NCBI GenBank assembly: GCA_002286855.1
Contig: NRSV01000120.1
Coordinates: forward strand, 1-47,763
From: Bipolaris cookei
Lineage: Eukaryota; Ascomycota; Dothideomycetes; Pleosporales; Pleosporaceae
Direction of reading: 5' to 3'
Length of the DNA stretch: 47,763 nucleotides
Shown: positions 9,701 through 15,731 of the stretch, piece by piece
Layout: the number at the start of each line of letters is the position of its first letter
Numbering within the stretch: the first letter of the stretch is position 1
Translations under genes and position numbers: made by a program
Notes under the pieces: model-generated
The model's input: the letters and a program-made list of their open reading frames with translations, nothing else
What the model was told of the DNA's origin: nothing
Databases searched by the model: none

Positions 9701-11765
9701 GCAGCTCCCGTCCGCAATAGAGAAGAAGCCCGGGCGAGGCACAGCTGCGAGGGCGGCACGCAAGGAGGCATTGCTGGAGGAGCGACGGCGGTGGAGGAAG
9801 CTCCGGCTGGTCGACTTGGACCGCAAGTTGAAGCAGTTGCTAGGGCCGACCGCTAAGTTCCGCAGTGTGCAGCGGCCGGCGCTGGAAGCGATTATGCAGA
9901 ACGAAGACCACGTAGTGGTCATCATGGGCACAGGCGCGGGCAAGAGCGTGTTGTTCATGCTGCCGGCGATGGTGTCGTCCGGGTTGACGATTGTGGTGGA
10001 GCCGCTGACTGCGCTGCGGTTTGACATGAAGGCACGGTGCGATAAGCTGGGGATCATGAGTGCGGAGTGGGATAGTCGACGGCCGTATGTGATGGTGCAG
10101 ATGATGTTTGTCACGCCCGAGGCGGCGGTGGGCGAGGCGTTTGGGCATTTCATCAACCGCGAGCGTACGGTGGGCCGGCTGGACCGGTTCGTGCTGGATG
10201 AGTGTCACACGCCGCTGGACTCGGTCAAGGGATTCCGCCCCCGACTGCTGGCGCTTGCGGAGCTGGGCAAGGCTGGGGTGCAGATGGTGTATTTGACGGC
10301 GACGCTGCGGCCACAGGAGGAGCGGCAGTTTATCAAGCTGATGGGGTTACCGGACAAGAGCAAGTGCAGTTGGTTCCGGGGGCGGACGACACGCAAGAAC
10401 GTCGGGTACTCGGTGCATGAGTACGATGGGGAGGACGAGGAGAAGGCGATGGTGGCGTTGGTAAGCCGACTCAAGGCACGGTACCCGCCGCCCGGGCAGG
10501 TGGTTGTATATTGCGGGACGGTTGCTCGGACGGTGCGGATGGCAGAGGTGCTGGGCGCGGTTGGTTTTCACCGAAAGGTGGGGACGGCAGAGGAAAAGCA
10601 GAAGATTGTGCGGCAGTTGACGAGTGGAGAGCAGCAGGTGTTTACAGCGACGAATGCGCTGGGGCTTGGGGTGGATGCACCGACGATCCGGGCGGTGGTG
10701 CACATTGGAACGGTGCGGCAGATACGGCAATACGCACAGGAGAGCGGGCGTGCTGGGCGAGATGGGAAGAAGAGTGAGGCGATCATTATGCGGGGGTACT
10801 GGATGAGAAACGGGAGGCGGGGGTTTGGCAAGTTTGGAGAGGATGTGGAGGAGGAGATGCAGGGGTTTATTGGGGGAGAGGGGTGTATGAGGGCCGTGTT
10901 GGATGAGGCGATGGACGGGGTGGAGAGGACGGGAGGTTGTGAGGCGGACGAAGTGGCATGTCAGCGGTGTAGGGAGGCGAGGGGGATTTTAGGGGAGGAG
11001 TGGATAGAGGAGGAGAAGGAGGAGGAGGAGGGGATAGAAAGGGAAGCAGAAAGGGAAGCAGAAAGGGAAGCAGAAAGGGAAGCAGAAAGGGAAGCAGAAA
11101 GGGAAGAAAGGAGAGAAGAAGCGAGGAGAGCAGAAGAGACAGACGAGACAGACGAGACAGACGAGGAGGAGCAAGAGCGGGAGCGGCGGCGGTCAGCGTT
11201 CATGAGGGCGAGCAAGGAGAAGGGATGTGAGCAGGCGATGTCGGTGGTGAAGCTGGAGGAGTTGATGGACGAGTGGCAGGAAGGGTGTCAGTTGTGTCGT
11301 GCACGGGGGCGGGGTAGGAGTAATCACGAGTTAGAGCAGTGTCAGGATGAGATGGCGGAGATGGCGCGGGTGCAGTGGGGTTGGATGAAGGAAAGCTGGC
11401 AAAGGGTGCCGTTTTCATGTTGTTATGATTGCTGGCTGCCGCAAGAGGTGTGCGATAGTTTTGAGAAGAACATAGACAATGGGGGGAACTACAAGATTCG
11501 GGGGAAGGCGTGTCAGTACAAGGAGGTGCTAGGAAAGGTGTTTGTTGCGGCATGTGGGGTGGAGGATCTAAAGGTGTGGTTACTTATTGGTGAGAAGATG
11601 TGGGAGGATAGGGTAGAGACGCGTGATGAGGTTATAGATAGTAGGGAGTTGCTAGTTAGGCATACGACGAAGTGGATGGGTCAGAAGCGGCGATGGGGCG
11701 GGATTGAGGGGAACTATTTAAGTTGGGTGATTGAGGAGATAGTAGGGTGTATAGGGCTAGAGTAG
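6732..11765 (+). CDS. TLH2: telomere-linked RecQ-type helicase with tyrosine-recombinase-like domain
   Basis: An uninterrupted frame of 1677 aa. The ATG at 6732 is chosen because the upstream GTG is not a plausible eukaryotic start and MDAF aligns with the start of the third copy at 29011. A C2H2 finger (Cys91, Cys94, His107, His112) is followed by a conserved unknown region. Residues 690-965 then read like a tyrosine recombinase: Arg697 in LTGGAPPRGTELL, Lys732, Arg909-His910, and QAGHSTSTAGKIYGRS with His952 and Tyr961 nine residues apart, as in the XerD family. The helicase core has GTGAGKS (Lys1071), DECH (Asp1156), TAT, and QESGRAGRDGK (from Gln1336). The C-terminus has acidic and Glu-Arg-Ala repeats and Cys clusters like those of TLH1 (CCYDCWLPQEVC). 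All recombinase residues except the His of HxxR are present. A chromosome-end role is known for the family; recombinase function is inferred. Confidence 0.9.
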   Translation: MDAFRSTFEYLPAHRIAICRSHQQGIVRSQLLTHLNTKHQELVPSMRRKIIEAIGEDESLHNWANYVDDFVFPRQDAAPLPHLPVYTDGLKCKECARMYTHIKGMQQHCRQEHGWQGTHQRTRGRPLARQDMWTTVSCQKFHNTGTLGRLFQVSGNAPVEPVQGMDLAIVANIAATMAQVSQALREADRKPAAVQDDESRWSYKKWLNRTGWSRHLKGLDRNWLLDMVQKPTSEERALRDVCWAVEMVIWKAQQASHSTIVGMPAIMLINRREYGNTKDEKPFNASQGESTMRKYSDVWVQIIVYILRTHCMSVVRPRGEEEVQRKRPPYRLTYEQDKCLEEINDMVEYMDERAIGPGTGAGAGAGTQEWTMGGTASSHDSDSESEDGMSEELAEELQKKVLALMLALLDHNLGDNEYQSALISGMAVLGVSAERGWLSPFLYMPKQSAMVTVARMLVVYQASCERRRQIAKLVEDGYGEEPAGRVASTHFELVQEMCNRFMVITDHQHPPTPMDAVFRLRSFGFGVRYTTKADDVVGWMDDTLLYGHIRFSMSELRCMVHGMIASTRQDILRNLLLLQLDSEGIVDLKTTPCPDMYWDRLVDNPANEQVGWSFMQDPRNQGATSVLDPTQWLLHRIQQEKPLREAFVDVKASRAAMARGGAVVWSKKRIQAYSKAMRDTRKALAALVYLTGGAPPRGTELLTVRYQNDAQGNSRGVFIEDGLVVFVTTYHKNIAQTGHGKVVHRYVPREVGELVVLYLWFALSWWRSLVRAGWGKEEDGDEVNTFMWRPQPEKRWQKPSRKRKRDAGQRTKRVGRSSRVRIGRAAKRREEVSEEEGGEGREGEEGEEGEEGEEGEEGEEGEGEEGEEPPGNEDKPPSVELWNSNRLKLALQKPSLLYMAVKLTLMGWRHGSKSIWRRYIRNPKVHKAFMEGAESDSSGEEDDEAFDLQAGHSTSTAGKIYGRSLDEAQFGVESKRFAFRAASVEWHAFLQLPSAIEKKPGRGTAARAARKEALLEERRRWRKLRLVDLDRKLKQLLGPTAKFRSVQRPALEAIMQNEDHVVVIMGTGAGKSVLFMLPAMVSSGLTIVVEPLTALRFDMKARCDKLGIMSAEWDSRRPYVMVQMMFVTPEAAVGEAFGHFINRERTVGRLDRFVLDECHTPLDSVKGFRPRLLALAELGKAGVQMVYLTATLRPQEERQFIKLMGLPDKSKCSWFRGRTTRKNVGYSVHEYDGEDEEKAMVALVSRLKARYPPPGQVVVYCGTVARTVRMAEVLGAVGFHRKVGTAEEKQKIVRQLTSGEQQVFTATNALGLGVDAPTIRAVVHIGTVRQIRQYAQESGRAGRDGKKSEAIIMRGYWMRNGRRGFGKFGEDVEEEMQGFIGGEGCMRAVLDEAMDGVERTGGCEADEVACQRCREARGILGEEWIEEEKEEEEGIEREAEREAEREAEREAEREAEREERREEARRAEETDETDETDEEEQERERRRSAFMRASKEKGCEQAMSVVKLEELMDEWQEGCQLCRARGRGRSNHELEQCQDEMAEMARVQWGWMKESWQRVPFSCCYDCWLPQEVCDSFEKNIDNGGNYKIRGKACQYKEVLGKVFVAACGVEDLKVWLLIGEKMWEDRVETRDEVIDSRELLVRHTTKWMGQKRRWGGIEGNYLSWVIEEIVGCIGLE
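9253..9336 (+). repeat. Coding GAAGGGGAG-type repeat (Glu-Glu-Gly) in TLH2
   Basis: A purine-only array of GAAGGAGAAGAAGGGGAG units encodes an EEG repeat. It lies in an acidic linker between the Lys732 and Arg909 segments of the recombinase-like region. This may be an expanded insertion in the domain. Confidence 0.85.
11036..11167 (+). repeat. 12-bp coding minisatellite (Glu-Arg-Glu-Ala) in TLH2
   Basis: About five perfect GAAAGGGAAGCA units (about 11036-11101) are followed by a nearby triple ACAGACGAG (TDE) repeat at 11139-11167. Both keep the frame and encode a charged low-complexity linker between the helicase core and the C-terminal Cys clusters. Confidence 0.88.
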
Positions 11766-12117
11766 GATAGGGTTAGAGTTTGGAGAATTGGGGGAGGGGA
11801 AAAGGGGGGGTAGACTTGGAGGTGCGGCGAGACTGTAAGTTAGATTATTTATAGATATATTTATGTAGAGAAATTATTTTTTAAGTAGGAAGCGTAAATG
11901 TATAGTTATAGAAGTAGAAGAGAGTAAGTAGAGAGGAGGTAAAAAGAGGTAGTTAGGTTAGTAAAGGGGTGAGAGAGAGTAGGGTAAAGAAGATAGTAAT
12001 GGAAAAAAAGGGTAGAGAGGAAAATAGATAGGTAGAAGATAATGGGGTAAAGGAAGGAGAGCGGATATTTTAAATTTATATTGAGTAGTTCGTGTGTAAA
12101 AGAGTAGAAGAATTTAA
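11766..12117 (+). other. Purine-rich, C-poor 3' flank of TLH2 with G-quadruplex-type tract
   Basis: No gene. The plus strand is almost devoid of C from about 11830 to 12110. Runs of G5, G4 and G7 separated by A and AAAA lie at 11790-11810 and fit a G-quadruplex pattern. The same strand skew, inverted, is present beyond the 3' end of TLH1 at about 370-840. Confidence 0.65.
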
Positions 12118-12213
12118 AATAAATAAGGTAGTTATACTTAAAGCTAAAGAAGGGTATAGTAAACTACTTTAATAGCTAAAAGATAAAGTAGCTAACCGCT
12201 TGTGCGTCTAACT
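12118..12213 (-). repeat. Inverted copy of the subtelomeric region at about 302-400
   Basis: The reverse complement of this stretch matches about 302-400 over roughly 95 bp. It includes the words AGTTAGACGCACAAGCGG, TAAAGTAGTTTA and CTTCTTTAGCTT. It therefore carries the decayed end of the 16-bp tandem array in opposite orientation. The match stops sharply at 12213/12214, where dispersed repeat R begins. Confidence 0.85.
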
Positions 12214-12344
12214 GTAACGGCGCAGGCAAGACTACTCGGATCAGTATCGGCAGTAGTGTCACTCAGAGGCATATGGGAGTGCGTGGGACATCAAACGAGC
12301 CTTGATTCGAACAGACACCTATAGGCCTTGTACGAAAGGATATC
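12214..12344 (-). repeat. Dispersed repeat R, copy 1
   Basis: The reverse complement matches 20727-20857 and 26036-26137. The most conserved part is TGTCCCACGCACTCCCATAT followed by GCCTCTGAGTGAC, ending with TTGCCTGCGCCGTTAC. All three copies diverge right after GTTAC. Here that end is joined to subtelomeric DNA. Its identity is unknown; it may be the end of a transposon. Confidence 0.8.
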
Positions 12345-13206
12345 AAAAGTCTACAGAGCTAGCTACAGGAAGTGTCTCAATATATACCTATCGTAGTCGG
12401 GTCCGAATCGGATCCGATCAGGAACAGACAGCTGACGAAGGGGCGGCCGATACTTACTCCGATCCGGCTCTAAGATTGGCTCAGTGCTTGATGAAGCTGT
12501 AACATCGTTACATTAAGAATTATAGTGTTCTATCTTTGGTCATATAGATAGTTATATATGAACCTTTTTCTTTTTAATAAGCCTTAGAATAATTATCTCA
12601 CCAGCGTAGAGTTAATGTTAAGTATCGGGGCAGAGTGGCGCCTATGGAATAAATTATCGCGACGGGGTTGCGCAGTGGGAACTCACTCACTATTGTGTGT
12701 GGCGTTGTGGTAAGTCACTCAGGATGTGTGTTGTGGCAACCTAGCCACAGTGGTGTGGCTAGAACCCTTAGTAAGCTCACTTTTATACAAATGAGGGCTT
12801 AGCACCTAAGTCCTATCTATGATTCCTTTGTAAAAAAGTGTAGCGCTTTCCCAAAGCTTTGCACTGCCCCGTTTTATGCGATGTGGGGCGGGGGACACCG
12901 CCCGCGGGACGCTAGCCATTTATGGCGGCATATTGGCCACCTCCCATTGGGTAGACGGACGTCGGGACACGGAGTATCATTGATGTGATGCACAGTGACA
13001 TCATACTCCACTGGAATATGATTAGGCCACGGAGGTGGTATGTGCGCTAGGCAGATGCTACAGCGGTGGCTGTGTTATGAAATCGTATATAGGGATGGAG
13101 ATCCCCCTAGCGAGAGCGGTTATCCCTTTCTCCCTTCTCCACCCATCTCTCTAGACGGAGAGTGTCTTACGAAGTGTAATTTGTGAAACAAACATCTAAA
13201 GTAAAT
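12345..13206. other. Spacer without a recognised gene; possible small inverted-repeat element
   Basis: No supported coding sequence. A CGGGGCAGAGTGGCGC word near 12627-12642 faces an inverted CGGGGCAGTGCAAAGC near 12857-12872. This could be the termini of a decayed 250-bp element. Just before 13207 there is a pyrimidine-rich stretch (13120-13155) and TATATA near 13087-13092, compatible with a promoter for the small ORF that follows. Confidence 0.35.
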
Positions 13207-13503
13207 ATGTGTTCGGGACCGTGTAACGCGCCCATGGAAGAGCGAGTTGCGAAAGCAGCTTTATTGCCGGCCTCGACGACGACGGAGTCATGGAGAGAAA
13301 AGATGAAGGGGTACACTTGTGAACAGTGCATTCAAGGTATAAGCATGGAATACAAAAGCTGGCTGGAAGCACAGCCCATTAGCACGGAGTTTGGACATAG
13401 GGACCGCTTCACAGTCGATGACCTGAATTTCCTTATTCGCGATCTTGGCACCGGTAGGTATACAATTCCAAGCAATGGACACATTAGGGTAACTAACCTT
13501 TAA
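13207..13503 (+). CDS. Small hypothetical cysteine-containing protein
   Basis: A 98-aa frame from ATG 13207; an in-frame GTG 24 bases upstream is ignored as a eukaryotic start. Visible features are an early CxxxC pair, a CEQC motif near residue 39 and a mixed acidic C-terminus. A reading frame containing several further Cys residues (HKACGDSN...CPRKF) resumes at about 13580, after a GTAACTAACC...TTTTAG stretch that could be an intron. The true gene may therefore have two exons and end near 13745. I do not recognise the family. Composition is unlike the neighbouring transposons. It may be a genuine small gene or a relic. Confidence 0.35.
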   Translation: MCSGPCNAPMEERVAKAALLPASTTTESWREKMKGYTCEQCIQGISMEYKSWLEAQPISTEFGHRDRFTVDDLNFLIRDLGTGRYTIPSNGHIRVTNL

Positions 13504-13856
13504 GTAGAAGTCATGTTAAACGGAGTGGCGATAAAACTTAATATTGGTAGAAATCTACGAAAGTGTAATCCACGGTTTTAGCTACACAAGGCTTGTGGCG
13601 ATTCCAATGCTCAGCGGAGCGATTGCGAAGTGCACGGCAAGAAATGCCCGAGGAAGTTTTCTGGGGATGATATCTTAAACGAAAAACAGCATTTGTTTAA
13701 CGAGTTGTTTAGGTATGCAACTAGCGGGGCCATTGTTTATATTTAAAGTCAAGATCAATTCAAGTGGTGTTGTGATTCATGTCAATGAATTAGGAATATG
13801 CAAGAAATTGCAATATTAGAAGAGATGCTATGTATATTGTTTGTATAACACAGTTA

Positions 13857-15717
13857 ACGTGTTTTACAAGCGAGTCGCCCATACAAGCGAGTCGCCCACC
13901 CCACCAACTTTGCGCACCTCTACAAGTGTATAGCTCCACCACATCATAATAATATAGATATATATTAATATAGTAGATTAAGCACTATCGACATTATCTT
14001 TCTTACATGTACGTGCGTTGTGTCCAGTCTGTCTACACCTACTACAGCGCGCCAGAGCCTGGCGGCTGACACCTGATCGCTCTCCACCCTGACGCTCCTT
14101 ATAAGCAATCTGCTCATCAGCCTCACATTGAGCAAGTATATCCTCGCCAGCTCCCTTGGTAAGGACTCCACGCTTCTGTATCCGCTTTTTCTTACGCTTT
14201 CTACGCTCTGATACTGCTGTATTAGCTCTCTCAAGGCTAGCGATTCGATCGCGCATTAGCTCAGCCGAGAGTATCATCACCTCTGCCCCCTTCTTAAGCT
14301 GATTAATTGCCGCAATAATTGAAGCTGGTGACGAACTCTTATGCTGCCGTACGCGGTTACTTATTAGCGTTGATTGAGCTTCAAGCTCGCGCACGTTACT
14401 TGGCGTACGAGTTTGCCAGAGAGCTTCTGTGAGAGCTGGCGTAATTGGCGTAGTTGGCGTGCGCAGCTGCACGTCAAGCTTTGATAGAACAATATCTGGC
14501 TGGAGAGGAACAAGGCCTGCGCCTCGAAAAGCTGAGCAGATATTGGCTGGCGTGAAGGATCGATCGAACGCTGCCTTGAACGCTGGTAGGAACTCGAGCT
14601 TGGTGATGTGGTTGATATGGTTGCGTATCAGGCTCTCCACCTCACGGCTGTACGCGCGCTTTAATGGCGAGAAGCAGCCAACATCAAGAGGCTGGAGTAG
14701 ATGAGACGAGTGGGGCGGCATACAGAGCGTGTAGATATTGTTCTCTTTACAGAGTTCTTGAAAGTCAAGTGACTGGTGGCTCTCATGGCCATCAAGAATA
14801 AGTAGGCGACGTGCTCCAACTACCTTGCCCTCTGTATGCTTAATAAAGTGCTTGAGCCACTCAACTCCTAGCTCGTTGGTCGTCCAGCCGTTATCACTAA
14901 CTGCGATCGCCCAGTCGCGTGGGATCTCTGCTTCCTCGTACCAGGCAGATAGGTGATACTTGCCAGTAAAGATCAGAAATGGTGGGATAGACCAGCCAGC
15001 TGCGTTAATCCCAGCGATGAACGTCACCCACTCACGACCACCTGGCTGGATAGCTTTTGGTCGAGCTCTTCTTTCTGACGCTGTGATAATGAGCTGAGTG
15101 GTAATCTTGCCCATTGAGAAGCCAGCTTCGTCAAAGTTGTAGACATCCTCGTCACAGATGCCGTACTTGGCCTTTGTCTGCTCTATAAGCTCAAACCAGC
15201 CCTTAATTAAGACTGGATCTTCACATAGAGCTCTCTGCCTATCGTACGCCCGATTGAAACGCGTCGTAAGACTATCTGTACGCTTAACGAAGTTGCGCGG
15301 CCAGTGGACGCCGACCTGGCCAGCGCCGCGCGCAGCCAGGAGTTTGTTAGCCATATCGCGTACAGCAGCGTAGGTAGGCGAAAATCCACGTAGATCAAGA
15401 TTGAGTATATGATCAACTATCACCTCCTCTTCTAGCTTGGTAAGCTTCTTTGAGTTAGGCTGGCAATCGCGTCGGGCAGGCTTGCCAGCGCGTCGGTCAC
15501 GTAGCGTTGAACGAGGGACATTGAATGTCTGAGCAGCTGCTCTTACAGTCTTAGTTTGATTTCTTTTAAGAGATAAGATAGAGAGCTGTATATCAGCTTC
15601 ATTTGAGTGCGATAGAGCTGGGTAGTGTTGAGGCATTGCTAATTGGAGGCGTAAAGGTGCGCAAAGTTGGTGGGGTGGGCGACTCGCTTGTATGGGCGAC
15701 TCGCTTGTAAAACACGT
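13857..15717 (-). mobile_element. Pogo/Fot-like DNA transposon A with perfect 63-bp TIRs
   Basis: 1861 bp, flanked by TA on both sides (13855-13856 and 15718-15719). The terminal inverted repeats at 13857-13919 and 15655-15717 are identical over 63 bp. Each begins ACGTGTTTTAC and contains two direct copies of ACAAGCGAGTCGCCCA, probable transposase binding sites. The element holds one open transposase gene. It looks structurally complete and recently active. Confidence 0.95.
13978..15636 (-). CDS. Pogo-like DDE transposase of element A
   Basis: 552 aa. The ATG at 15634-15636 is chosen because the longer frame to 15813 runs out through the terminal repeat into the next element. Order: an N-terminal psq-type HTH (about 10-50), a Tc5/CENP-B-like HTH (about 60-140), and a DDE_1 catalytic core with Asp169 (YNFDEAGF), Asp282 (LILDGHESH) and Asp318 (LLQPLDVGCF). 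This is a DD35D spacing. A basic region and a C-terminal CCHC knuckle (CSRCRQTGHNARTC) follow. It would cut and paste its own element between the TIRs at TA dinucleotides. All catalytic residues are present, so activity is plausible. It lies head to head with the related gene of element B. Confidence 0.93.
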   Translation of the reverse strand: MPQHYPALSHSNEADIQLSILSLKRNQTKTVRAAAQTFNVPRSTLRDRRAGKPARRDCQPNSKKLTKLEEEVIVDHILNLDLRGFSPTYAAVRDMANKLLAARGAGQVGVHWPRNFVKRTDSLTTRFNRAYDRQRALCEDPVLIKGWFELIEQTKAKYGICDEDVYNFDEAGFSMGKITTQLIITASERRARPKAIQPGGREWVTFIAGINAAGWSIPPFLIFTGKYHLSAWYEEAEIPRDWAIAVSDNGWTTNELGVEWLKHFIKHTEGKVVGARRLLILDGHESHQSLDFQELCKENNIYTLCMPPHSSHLLQPLDVGCFSPLKRAYSREVESLIRNHINHITKLEFLPAFKAAFDRSFTPANICSAFRGAGLVPLQPDIVLSKLDVQLRTPTTPITPALTEALWQTRTPSNVRELEAQSTLISNRVRQHKSSSPASIIAAINQLKKGAEVMILSAELMRDRIASLERANTAVSERRKRKKKRIQKRGVLTKGAGEDILAQCEADEQIAYKERQGGERSGVSRQALARCSRCRQTGHNARTCKKDNVDSA

Positions 15718-15731
15718 TATATAATGAAGTA

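Noticed and set aside
12302..12502. 66-aa plus-strand ORF
   Set aside because: Starts within dispersed repeat R; no recognisable features and not kept open in the other R copies.
12627..12872. hAT-type element
   Set aside because: The two short termini match imperfectly, no 8-bp target duplication is visible and there is no coding part; kept only as a remark in the spacer entry.
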